In this document: positions 33,936-44,600 of the stretch, piece after piece
Numbering within the stretch: the first letter of the stretch is position 1
Layout: every line of letters begins with the position of its first letter
NCBI GenBank assembly: GCA_036346355.1
Contig: CM070572.1
Span: 6,455,001 to 6,519,000 of the forward strand
Source: Rhipidocladum racemiflorum
Lineage: Eukaryota; Streptophyta; Magnoliopsida; Poales; Poaceae
Length of the DNA: 64,000 nucleotides
Direction: 5' to 3'
Translations under genes and position numbers: made by a program
The notes under the pieces: generated by a model
Told to the model about the DNA's origin: nothing
Seen by the model: the letters and a program-made list of their open reading frames with translations, nothing else
Database searches by the model: none

Positions 33936-34796
33936 ATTGGTTCATTTGATACAAGAGACAATAAGTTGATCTAGTCAATTTTGTATGCCCTTCAGTGTAA
34001 AATCAGGTCAACTTATATAATTATTATTATGTTGGATGTTCTCATTGGATCTATCACGTAAACTCTTCGTGAATTTTTTGGATCTGTTCAATTGTTTGCA
34101 CACAAGCCGAGGGATTAATGTGCAGATTACCTTATTCGCTGGATCGACCTCGTCAACTGACCTAAAAATCAAAATCAATACTCCGTATAACCTTTGGGAA
34201 ATCATTGACTGAATGTATTCGCCCTGTTGTTTACATGGAGCGCTGCATAATTACATTTTGGAATGTTCTTTCCATCATGTCCATTATTACATGGCCTACT
34301 TCACAGTTTATCTTGATTTCACTTCCTGCTTTCCATTGTATGCTGCATTGCCGCCTGCTTGCAAAAGCAGCAAACCTTCACTGCTTTACATGGGACATCC
34401 ACCATTCCTGGTGATCTTGCAGAACATTTCCAGGGGCGTCACGCATTACCTGCCATTGCCCCCCCCCCCCCCCCCCCCAAAAAAAAAAAAAAAGAACGTT
34501 CAGTCAGCTAACATGTATTGTGGCAGTTTGCTGTTGATAGCAAGAATGGCAGCGATCAGATGACTTAACTGAACACACAGGTTCGATCTCCATTTGGACG
34601 GCTAGAAAAGAAACAGAGAGCGCCACCAAGCATAGAATGCTGAAAGCAAATGCAGAACTCTGAAGAGAGTTTCACTTGAACGAGCATGGAATTAATCAAT
34701 GCACATTAGCTTTTCTGTTCTCTATGAAGTAGTGGTACATTAGTATCATGTATGATGATTAGAGTTGTTGCAATGAGCTTTGTTTTGAGTTTCCTC
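33936..34796. other. convergent intergenic region with a poly-C/poly-A tract
   Basis: Holds the 3' untranslated regions of the YbaK-domain gene (+) and the RING gene (-). At 34459-34493 there are 20 C followed by 15 A, a run prone to sequencing and assembly error. Otherwise nothing recognised. Confidence 0.7.
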
Positions 34797-35792
34797 TCAG
34801 ACAAAGAAAGAGAAGAAGAAAATGCAAGCAGCGACAAGAACAAAAGATTGGAGGGCGGACAGGCCATTACCGCCGGCGTCGGCCGCCTCGGGCCTCCCGC
34901 GCCGCCCGTACTCCCACCCGTCGTCCGGGTACTCCGGCCCCAGCGGTGGCCACATCCACGAGAACGGCCCCCACCTTACGAGCGTCTGCGGCCCCGGCTC
35001 ATTCTCCCTGTTCCTGCCACCACTGCCGCCACCGTTGTTGCTGCCGCTGCCGCGACGTGTGAGGCTGTTGCCGTTGAACCCGGCGCCGGGCAGCTGGTAC
35101 CGGCAGACGGGGCAGGAGTTGTGGAGGCGGAGCCACGGGACGACGCAGTCGGAGTGGTAGACGTGCTTGCACGGCAGCTCGCGCACGGCCTCCCCGGGCT
35201 CGAAGTCCTCCTTGCACACGGGGCACTGCGAGCCGTCGGCCAGGTGCGCGCCAGTGATCCGCACCGTCGGGAGCGAGTCGATGGCCGACGACGGCGCGGG
35301 CGCCGGCCCCGGCCGGTCGTTCTGCGTGAGCTCCTCGATGAGGCTGTTCAGGTTGGGCCCCGTGAAGTAGTCCCCCGGGTCGATGGCCGGGGGCGTGGAC
35401 GGCCGCCGCGCCACCGGCGGCGGCGGCGGCGGGGAGGGCAAGCGTCGGCGAGGCGGAGCCGGTGAAGGAGCCCGCACTGGTGCCGGCTCCAGCGCAGGCT
35501 GGCGGAACGCGCGTCCGGGTGCGGCGGGCGCCCCGCCGCCGTATACGACCCACCGGCGCGGGTGCCCGTCGTACCGCGGCGGGGGAAAAGGCCGCGGGAA
35601 GAAACCGGGCGGCGGGAGCGCGGGGCGCGGCGGCGGGTCGATCTCGTGCAGGAAGCGGCCGAAGCAGCGCGGGCAGAAGATGTCGGAGGCCGGGCAGTAC
35701 ATGATGCGGAGCGCGCGGCCGCACTGGTAGCACCAGAACATGCGGCACGTCCAGTGCCGCACGCCGCCACTGTGCGCGGGCATCGTCGACAT
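34797..35792 (-). CDS. RING-H2 E3 ubiquitin ligase with N-terminal zinc ribbon
   Basis: Intronless minus-strand gene, 331 aa, start at 35792 (MSTMPAHSGG; a second Met follows at codon 4). Residues 14-50 carry a zinc-ribbon of the plant RING type (WTC..FWCYQCGR...CP...IFCPRCFG). A long Pro-rich low-complexity linker covers ~52-140. Residues 190-230 are a complete RING-H2 finger: CPVC, CKHVYHSDC, CPVC, with the E2-contact Trp in VPWL. The zinc ribbon plus RING-H2 pair matches the RHC1A/RDUF-like E3 family, which transfers ubiquitin from E2 to substrates. The C-terminal 20 residues (SALQSFVLVAACIFFFSFFV) are hydrophobic and could anchor the protein in a membrane; this is less usual. All zinc ligands are intact. 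Confidence 0.93.
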   Translation of the reverse strand: MSTMPAHSGGVRHWTCRMFWCYQCGRALRIMYCPASDIFCPRCFGRFLHEIDPPPRPALPPPGFFPRPFPPPRYDGHPRRWVVYGGGAPAAPGRAFRQPALEPAPVRAPSPAPPRRRLPSPPPPPPVARRPSTPPAIDPGDYFTGPNLNSLIEELTQNDRPGPAPAPSSAIDSLPTVRITGAHLADGSQCPVCKEDFEPGEAVRELPCKHVYHSDCVVPWLRLHNSCPVCRYQLPGAGFNGNSLTRRGSGSNNGGGSGGRNRENEPGPQTLVRWGPFSWMWPPLGPEYPDDGWEYGRRGRPEAADAGGNGLSALQSFVLVAACIFFFSFFV

Positions 35793-36345
35793 GGCGACGG
35801 GACCGTCCGTTCGGCCAGGACCAGGAGTACGTTCTTGGGAATTAGCCGGAGTGCTCGGGAGTTTTTAGGTTGCGTGCGGGATGCATCATACATGCATGGG
35901 GGACGTACGAGTGTGGTTTTAATGGAGTGCAATGCGACAGGGAAACTGAGGCACGGGTGAGAAAGAATAGCTTTGCGGGGTGGACGATTCTGCCGTGAGT
36001 ACGGTGCGTGTGGTTGTGCGGCGCGCGCGGGTGACTTGTGCGTGGTGGTGCAAAAGCGCGGGTTACTTGCCGGCCAGGAGGAGGGCGTACAAGGGCCGGG
36101 GAGATGCGAAAATGCGCCGATCTGAACCCGCGTTCAGGCGCGCCAACAATCTCCACCCTCCCTTGATGCATCAAGATTCGTGCTAAAAAGTAAAAGATTG
36201 GTCGGAATTTGGAAAACAGTAATGTTATGCCAGCAAATTTAAATGTCCCTGAATTTTTAATTTCATGTACCGTATATTTTTTAGGGAGGGGGAGTGTTAT
36301 ACACCAAATCATACTGCACATCATGTATTGTATACCAAGTACAAT
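35793..36345. other. RING gene upstream region
   Basis: Presumed promoter of the minus-strand RING gene, GC-rich close to the start and AT-rich beyond about 36180. No additional gene is supported. Confidence 0.5.
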
Positions 36346-36680
36346 CACTACTACAAAACCTCAAATATGTGACGGTCTATCTGTATCAGTTTTTTTGGAA
36401 CCGACACAGATAATGTTCTTATATCAGTTCTAAAACTCAAAATGGCGGAAAGACTATTTGTATCGGTTTTTAATTGGAACCGACACAAATAATACATTAT
36501 TGTGTTGGTTCCAATTAAAAACTGACACAAATACATTTGTGTCGGTTCTAAATTAGAACCGACACAAATAGTTCAATTTTTTTTGTCGATTCTAGCCAAA
36601 AATCAACACAAATAGTAGTCATATTATTTGTATCGGTTCTAACAAAAACTCAACACAAATAATATTATTTGTGTCGGTTC

Positions 36681-37157
36681 CAAGGATTCAAATTTCGTTT
36701 TCGGACTCCATCTCAGGCCTGGTCAAAATCCGAAATTTCGGACAAAATCCGGACAAAATTCAAATCCGGTTTTTTACCATGAAATTCGAAATTTCGCTGA
36801 AAAATCCGAAATTTCGGTCCAAAATTCTGAAATCTTGGCGAAATTTTTCGGTACTATCACACTTTCAATTTTTTAGGGTTTTTTCAACTTCACAGAAATT
36901 ATGATTTATAGACTGTCCCACATGGGAAATGATGTGAAGAACCCAATCCGATCAAAATTCGGTCAAATCCGCTCAACTTTTATACAAATTTCGGTCTATT
37001 TTACCAAAATTTCGGTCCAAATCATCGAAATCTCGCACGAGATATTAATGCGTTGTAGCACTTTAAATTTTTTTAAGGGTTTTTTTTATTTCGCCGGGAT
37101 TATGACACTCGGAGGGGTCCAAAATCCGAAATTTCACCGAAGAGATTTTGAACCCTG
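36681..37157. mobile_element. non-autonomous hAT nested in the CACTA element
   Basis: Starts CAAGGATTCAAATTTCG and ends GATTTTGAACCCTG (complement CAGGGTTCAAAATC), with a perfect 8-bp TSD, GTCGGTTC (36673-36680 and 37158-37165). 477 bp. The interior is full of CCGAAATTTC, CGAAATC and related motifs. Termini and subterminal motifs resemble the wrecked autonomous hAT at 50122-56212, a candidate source of its transposase. Confidence 0.92.
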
Positions 37158-37219
37158 GTCGGTTCTAGCCAAAAATCGACACAAATAGCCTTCACCTCCG
37201 CACCGTTAGTAAAAATATC

Positions 37220-37560
37220 ATAACTTTTGACTCATAACTCCGATCATGGCGTTCTTGCGCTTTCTTGAATCAGCACGATGAGCTCTCCAATTTATCTTTT
37301 GGGCAACAAGTCTGATTCGGCTTGCAAATAGAAAATCCGAGCACGTTTGGTAAAACGGTCAAAACTTCCATAACTTTTGACTCGTAACTCCGATTGTGGC
37401 GTTCTTGCTCTTTCTGGAATCAGCACGACGATCTCTCCAATTTGTCTTTTGGGCAACAAGTCTGATTCGGTATGCAAACAGGTAATCCGAACATATTTGG
37501 TAAAACGTCCATAACTTTTGACTCGTAACTCCGATCAGGACGTTCTTTGGCTCGTTGGAA
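37220..37560. repeat. 141-150-bp tandem repeat inside CACTA
   Basis: Units start at 37220, 37370 and 37511 with ATAACTTTTGACTCRTAACT. Two full copies share GGCGTTCTTG, TCAGCACGA and TTTTGGGCAACAAGTC; the third is partial. Confidence 0.85.
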
Positions 37561-37804
37561 AGCTAACGAGAAGCTCCATCCGAAAATGCTTAAGTTCGAA
37601 AAATCAGCAGGTCTTTCAATGATTATTTGTGCAGAATTTTAAAAAAACGTCGTTTAGGGCCTCCAAACGGTCTTCGAAGTTTCGTACCCGTTTCAGAGCA
37701 TGACAACACTAAAATATTAGTTCAAACCGTGTTTAGAGTATGAGAACAATAAAATCGGTGTTCGGGTGCTCTGCGGGGTTAAGGGGGGGACGCGTTAAAC
37801 GTCA

Positions 37805-37910
37805 CATGCGATCATACCAGCACTGAAGCACGGGATCCTATAAGAACTCCAAAGTTAAGCGTGCTTGGGTGAGAGTAGTACTAGGATGGGTGACCTCTCG
37901 CGAAGTTAAA
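37805..37910 (+). repeat. 5S rRNA-like sequence (pseudogene), first copy
   Basis: Matches plant 5S rRNA over nearly its full length: ATGCGATCATACCAGCACT, AGTTAAGCGTGCTTGGGTGAG (A-box region) and AGTAGTACTAGGATGGGTGACC (IE/C-box region). The 3' end diverges (CTCGCGAAGTTAA) and no T-run terminator follows. Embedded in a CACTA element, so not an rDNA locus. Confidence 0.85.
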
Positions 37911-37915
37911 TTCGT

Positions 37916-37974
37916 TGGATCCCGTTATAACTTCGAAGTTACGCGTGTTTGGGCGAGAGTAGTACTAGGATGGG
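37916..37974 (+). repeat. 5S rRNA-like sequence, partial second copy
   Basis: GGATCCCGTTATAACTTCG through GCGAGAGTAGTACTAGGATG: the 3' half of 5S with the A-box/IE/C-box region, five bases after the first copy. It lacks the first ~35 nt and the last ~25 nt of 5S. Confidence 0.8.
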
Positions 37975-40320
37975 CCACAAGAGGTTGACGCGTGGCACGT
38001 AGTTGCCAGATATGACACAATTAAAAATTATAACATATACATTTTTGTCATATTATTTATGTTGGTTCTAGCAAAAAACCAACACACATAATACTATCTG
38101 TGTCGGTTCTAGCAAAAAACCAACACAAATAGTCATATTATTTGTGTCAGTTTTAGCCAAAAACCGACACAAAAAGTCTTATTAATGTCGGTTTGAAAAC
38201 CAACATTGATAATCCCCGATTATCAGTGTCGCTATATCTGTGTTGGTTTGAAAACCGACACATATGTGTGTTTCGAACCGACACAAATATAGGTTTTTAA
38301 GGTAGTGAATGTATTTTACACATACATAGTACCGGCGAGGTGGACAATGATATTGGCAAAGACAAAGATGAGTGTACTGCAGGGAAGAGATGCACAACAG
38401 AGGAAGACGAGGTGTACCTAGCTTAGCTAGCGCAGTGCACACTTGTGAGGAAGAAGATGGGTGTACCAGAAAGGATGTAAGTTCAAGCTCCATTGGTTTT
38501 GGTGATTGGAATTAGATTAATGCTTAATCTTGTTCAATGACAAACCTAATCTTTAAATAAGACTAACATGTTTATTGAGCTTATTGTTAGTAGTCTCATA
38601 TTTGGATGGAAAATCCAAGGTATATGTGCGCATTCATTCTATTATCCATTGCATACTTTGGATTCAAGTTAAAGAATGAATCTCCATTGCTTAAACCACA
38701 AAATGTGCATTATGTTTTTCAATCCATATATTACATGGATGCACATATTTAGAGGGAGTTCAAACTTTAACTTGAAGTTTCATTAGTGTGGATCTATTCT
38801 TCACTTCATATATAAAGGATCGATACATTGAAACATATCAATTTAAATGGAAATTTAAATTGAGTTTATTTGTTATATTAATCAACAGTGAACACTTCAT
38901 CATGTGTTGATGGTGTTCCTTGATTAATCAAGGACAAATAGATAGTTCTTGAGTATTATGAAGTATTAGTTGCATCATGTGCTCAAGACACATTTAATTC
39001 ATTTAAATTGATTTAGGTTGTGCTCAATCGATCTTAGAGGCATCAATTATATGTTAATGGAGTGAAATAGATGGTTGAGACAACCATGTGTTTCGGACTA
39101 ATATTTTCAATGAGTTTGAAACAAGATTTAGTCCAAAGTTTGAAAAGAGAAGAGAAGGTTCATCAAGAATGGATGAACAAGTTTATAGAGTCGGGTGTCG
39201 ATCTTGAAGAAGAAAATGATTAAATATTTTGAAGACTTCAAGAGAGTTAGGCCGCGATTCCGGGGGAGAAAAGATTGAAGATCTTAAAGCCCCTTCGCTC
39301 GCGGCGGCGCAACAGTATAACTAGATAGACTAAGGACGATTCCCAGCTTTGTGTCTAGTGTTTTAGCGCCGTACTATTAAAAAGGGTTGAGTCCTTTGCT
39401 TTGAGCTTCATCATGTGTTGGTGATCTCAATCCTGTTAATCACTCGAGCTCAAATCTCTTTTTGATTTGGTTTTTCGCATAGTAGCTCTGATTTGCTTAT
39501 GTTGCATATGGGACGAGCTAATGTGGTGACTTTGTAAGCATATGCTTTGGTTTTTAGTATGATTGCTCTGTTTTGCATGTGTTGCAAATAGGATGAGCTC
39601 ATATGTTGGTTTTCACATGAAGTTCATATTTTGCATGTGTTGCAACTTTGAACTTTATGTTTTTGTTTTCAAATCAAAAATTTATTTGAGTTTATTTGGT
39701 ATTGCTTAGAGCTATGTTTGCATGGGTTGCAAAAGGAGAGAGCTCAAGCAAGTTTTGATTCAGTAGTTGCATAGAGCTAGAGATTTGCATGTGCTGCAAA
39801 TAGAGAGCTCAAACATGTGTTTTGGTTTGACTGTTGCATGAGGCTATGGATTTGCACGAGTTGCAAAAGGGAGATAGCTAATGCATTGATGTTTGATTGT
39901 TTATTTACAAGTTCGTTGTGCGAATGAACGAGAGGTCTATAGGTTCCGATCCTGAAAGCATATGATACTTGCACCATGCTTTTTGCAAGTCCGTTTGGTC
40001 TCGTGTTGACCATCACATGGCTAAGAGGATAAACCTCATAGACTTCGGGAATTATTTGCTTAATACGTTCTTGCAAATATAATCATTAAGATGTTTGTGA
40101 AGTGTGTTTTTGAAAATTGGTTGGAGTTTGGTTGAAATTCTTTGAGCATGGTTTTAAGGTGTTGCAGATGTGTTTTGCAACTTAGTGGGATCTTGGTTTG
40201 ATCACCACTTGGCTTAAAGAATTGTTCTTGAAGTTTCAGAGAAAAGATTTGAGTTTAAAATCCTGTTTTCTCTGATTTTTCGGCACTACCGCAGTGTTAA
40301 TGTCGATAGTACCGCAAGGA

Positions 40321-40781
40321 CGGTAGTACCGCCGTATAGACGTCGGTACTACCGCTACTTGTGAAGCTGTAGATTTATTCAAAAATGGGGTGTTTTTCTG
40401 GAGTTTTCAAGGCCGGAGCTACCGCAATATTTAGAGCGGTACTACCGCACCTACGGTAGTACTGGGTTTTATGAAGCGGTAGTTATTTTCCAGGAGGGAA
40501 GTGTTTTTTGGAGTTTCTGAGATCGGAAATATCGTGGGCTTATTGGCGGTACTACCGGTGTTGCGATAGTATCGAGTTTTCAATGACGGTAGCTATTTTT
40601 CAGAACAGGGTGTTCTGAACAGTTGCTGAGGCGGCAATACCATGGCTAGAGGCCGGTACTGCCGATAAAGCGGTACTACCGGGCTTATGCCTGCAGTAGT
40701 ACTGGATTCCCTGTGCAACGGTTGTTTTCTAGCCTTTCGCCTGAGGGCGGTACTACCGACCATTGCACAACGGTAGTACCG
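40321..40781. repeat. palindromic CGGTASTACCG array in U3 of second LTR
   Basis: Seven exact 11-bp odd palindromes: CGGTAGTACCG at 40321 and 40771; CGGTACTACCG at 40344, 40437, 40547, 40671 and 40748. Several one-mismatch copies lie between. The array ends 56 bp before the TATA box, the same position as in the first LTR. Confidence 0.92.
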
Positions 40782-40836
40782 CATTTGCTGATTTTTCGCG
40801 GATTTTCTCCCCAACGGCTAGTTTTGGCATGTGGGC

Positions 40837-40843
40837 TATAAAA
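40837..40843 (+). promoter_or_regulatory. TATA box of second LTR
   Basis: GGGCTATAAAAG with CCCC shortly downstream, preceded by CCAACGGCTAGTTTT at 40811-40825. The same pair occurs in the first LTR. Confidence 0.75.
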
Positions 40844-41628
40844 GAACCCCTTGGGGGGCATTTTGTTGTTGTTGCTGGTGTTGGGAGTACTCTTGGCTCT
40901 TGTAGTCTTGTGTGAGTTTATGGGAGGCTTGTGCATGTGTTGCACTCCTCAAATCGGTTTTTGAGCTCAAAAGTGAAACTATAGTGCATGTGTTGCAGTT
41001 AGTGGTGATTGAGAGGGTCCTAGTGCATGTGTTGCACGTAGGAGTCACCGGAAGCACATGTGTTGTGCTAGGTGAAGTTTGAGCGGAGTACTCAACTCTT
41101 TACTCTTGGAGGTTGCCGCCTCCTAGACGGTGTAAGAGCGTTGTGTGTAGGAGCTCTCAACGTTTGTGAGAAGCCTCAGCGAAGTTTGTGAAGGTTGGGG
41201 ATTATCCTACCCGAAGGGGTGAAAATTTACCACGAGTGGATTTGAGGTGGAAGGCTCAAGTGAGTGAGCCGATCCAAAGTGAGTTGAACTTCCTCAACGT
41301 GGATTAGGAGAGACCGGCAAGTCTTCGAACACCACGGTAAAAATTCGGTGTGCCTCCTTGCATTTACTTTATTGCAATTCAATTCATATTGCTTAGTTGT
41401 GTAGAATTGCAATTATTTGTGCAGAGACATAATTTAGTTAGTGCACTAGTAAGCCTAGTTGATTTAGGCTTTAATTGTCAAAACCTAGGTTATTCGCTTC
41501 CGCATTACTCTTGATTAGGTCTTGACATAGGGGTTGATTAGAGTGTAATTTAGTTATCGCGATTAGCGATAGAGATTTTTTATAATAGCGTATTCACCCC
41601 CCCTCTAGGTGCATCCCCGACCCTACTA

Positions 41629-44600
41629 TGGTGACATGCACGATGAAGGAATACATGGTGTACCTACATGGTGCACACCCGTATAGTAGTACTGGTGAGG
41701 TGGACCGTGGACGCCGGCCTCGACAAGGAAGAAGATGGGTGTATTGGGTAGGAGAGATGGGCACGACTTATGGGCTATTTGTTTTTGTTTTTGATTTTGG
41801 CCTCAAAAGTTAAATAAAAAATAAACAACTTGATTCTAGAAATCGATTCTCAATATCAAGCCCATACATATACACTAAAATCCACAATTTGCTTCATATG
41901 TGCTAAAGTGGTGAGTACATAAAGCACTCAACAAGTTATGCACAGAATGGAAGTTTATTAGTTACATGCAAGGCTTATTCCAAATGAATGGCTAAAGTGG
42001 TTGTTTTGCAATAAACAACATTCGCAATTAATCATAATAGATTGTAAAGCAGTAAAACAAGTAATAAAAATAGTAAATTCTCAGTTATTTCACAAGTAAG
42101 ACATTTCTCCTCCTTAAACCAATTTTACATTTTCAAAGACAACATTCCTCCAAACCCAAATTTATTTTATAAAAATCTAACCATTGACATCCCCGAGCAT
42201 TTTTCAATACTGCGGACACAACTATTCGAATAGTTTTGACACTCTGCAGAGGTTATACACTTTACCACAAGATACAATCACTCACCACACATGTGAATAA
42301 CCGCAACAAAGCCTTTTAGAAATTTCTATCCTAACATATGAACCTCTCCAGTATTGCCTTCACTATCACTTCCCTCACACAGAGCCGAAGTATAGCACCA
42401 ACACATACTATTGGATGGACACCAAGCAGCAGCACAGGTATGCTCCCCCACACAGTTACACCCCTGTATAACCATCACCCTGAGGTATTACATGCAAGAT
42501 ATTAGTAATTTACTAAACTATGTCTGTCCAAACCCAGACATGTGGTTGTATGTTTGGTCCAGTTCAAATGCTTGCAAAGTTAAACCCTTAATTGATCAAG
42601 CCAAGACTTCTTTCTCTCAACAATTTGGCACACAGCCCTCACAACACTCATCAAACTATTGCCACACAGGCCCACCAGGCATAAAGCCTCTTGCCACTTG
42701 CCCCAGTCTAAATCATTTCTTACCCAGTTGATTATTATGCAACACATGCCAACAACAACTCAACATCCATGCAGAACCACACAGGCCTCTACATATCAAC
42801 ATCATCATGTGGCAACATCACACCAATTCATAAACGCATTCCATATTCTATTAATCAATATTAAGTTTGTATTTCCAAAATTATATCAATAATATGTTGC
42901 ATGTCTAAGCATACTAGCTACGATCTAGTAACCCATGTTAGCAAATTAGCAGCAACCAACTAATAAACAACAATCCTAGGGTGGCAAATGAATCATGGCA
43001 TACAATTAATAGTGACAAGGTGACATAATCAAATAGGCTATTTAACTAGTTCCCAAATTAATTGAAATTATTTTTAATTGAACTAGCATGCATAATTTGA
43101 AAACAACATAATTTTAAAACATGGGATCAACATGATCAAAGAACAACTTTCCTTGAAAAAGATCTTGATTCTGCTCTGGACTTTGCAATTGAGTTAGCAC
43201 TTCACCCTCGTATCCTTTAGGCACTTCAACGTCTACGCCAAACAAATAAATAATCAAATAAGTACAAAAAAACAGGGAACAACATAACTCCAAAGATCAA
43301 GTAAAATTCACCATTAAATAGAGCACAATTTTACAAATTTTTAGGCTCTGGAATCACCTCAATCGGAGTTCGTATGAGCAAGAACGAGCAATTCAAAGTT
43401 TGAAAATAAATTAAAAAGAATAAACCGAATTAACCCATTTATTGTCCTACTGGAAATTATGAATAATGACGTCACGCTTGCAAAGATCAAACCAACATTC
43501 CTACTTGAGATTATCTAAAATATAGCAAAGATCAAACCAAAATTTCTCATGTTTTTTCATAGTTGTGCTATTATTGCAAAATATGTACTAAACAACTTGA
43601 CGTTGTTTTCAAATGTAGGAGAAGTTATGCTAAAATTTTCTCCTATTTTTCCATTTTTTATATTATTTATAATATTTTTCCTAATTTTTCAAAACTTTAC
43701 CTATTTTTACAAATTATCAAGCATTTTATGCATTTTCTCTCTCTAAATTTATGTATTTTTTCTTCAATATGCCGATTTTCGCGTAATACCGCCAATAGAT
43801 AATCATTGGAAACAGATCGATAATTGCCAAAAATTCAGGCAATTTTTGCTCGTTTTCGCTCTAGTTTTAATTGCCCAATTCAAATCGGTTTGACTTCGAT
43901 ATTCATGTGATTTCTAGTGATAATAAATGAAAACCGGTGCCAATGGCCGACTGATTTTCACCGGCAAAAGGTTCGGTGAACCCTGGTCCTGACACTCGCA
44001 ACGGTTGATCTCCCGATCAGTTTGATTGACGGGTCAACGTGCAGGTTGGTCCCGCCGTGGCAAATTCCGAGACCCATCGAGCGAAGGGGCAGGCGGAACA
44101 AGGTCGTGCCGGTATGGAATACTCACCCGCATATTCTTAGGGCATGTACAATGGTGCCTAGTCAGCTGTCTATAACAGTTGCCACGTAAGAATTTTGATG
44201 AGCTGGATGAAAGAGAGGAAAGAGAGAGAAAGAGGTCGTCTGTAATTATACAGACGGTCGATAGCAACCCCAATCGACGACTTTCCTTCGGTTGTACGAG
44301 ATAGTCGTCTACTAGCGCCCCCGACATCGATCTTTTGTGCTATCCCAAAATTCCCCACTTGCTATCTCCACCGAATCCCGTCGCACTCCCGCGAAATCAT
44401 CCCCTTGGTGCGGGTTTTACTCTCTTCCTGCCCCGACGCGCGCACAATCATCTACTTCATGTGCGATATTCCCTCCACGATCCATCCTATCGCGCGATTT
44501 ACTCACCACGCCGATCTACCAGTTCGGCTTCCACTCCAAATCTGCTCGCTTCTTCATGAGCTCGACTCAATCCTCGTCTAGTCTCGGGCTTCCCCGACGA

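Larger units (their letters stand above)
36346..38307. mobile_element. non-autonomous CACTA (En/Spm-like) element
   Basis: Starts CACTACTACAAAACCTCAAA and ends in the complement of CACTACCTTAAAAACCTATA. The 3-bp TSD AAT is perfect (36343-36345 and 38308-38310). Subterminal regions are packed with TGTCGGTTCTARC.AAAA and its complement ACCGACACAAAT, typical of CACTA transposase-binding repeats. No transposase or TNP2-like ORF is present. Without the nested hAT (477 bp plus 8-bp TSD) the element is about 1.48 kb. The interior carries a 141-150-bp tandem repeat and two 5S-like segments. Confidence 0.93.
38476..41628 (+). repeat. second SIRE-type LTR (probably solo)
   Basis: Opens TGTAAGTTCAAGCTCCATTGG and closes around TATTCACCCCCCCTCTAGGTGC...CCCTAC, matching the layout of the LTR at 6094-7704: a TTGGTTTTGGT block near the start, a palindrome array in U3, AACGGCTAGTTTT, a TATA box, a CTTGGAGGTTG..CTCCTAGACGG inverted motif, a GTGAGAAG...AAGTTTGTGAAGG block and a C-run before CTCTAGG. 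About 3.15 kb, twice the other LTR. No pol or polypurine tract is next to it, so it is read as solo. AAGGA precedes it, but an exact partner at the right is not clear; the 3' boundary is uncertain by about 20 bp. Confidence 0.75.

Noticed and set aside
34752..35748. Long ORFs on the + strand and other frames over the RING gene
   Set aside because: They are shadows of the GC-rich RING-H2 coding sequence on the minus strand.
37805..37974. Functional 5S rRNA gene, or Cassandra TRIM element
   Set aside because: The 3' end diverges, no T-run terminator follows, and the sequence lies inside a CACTA with perfect TSD, not in an LTR pair.
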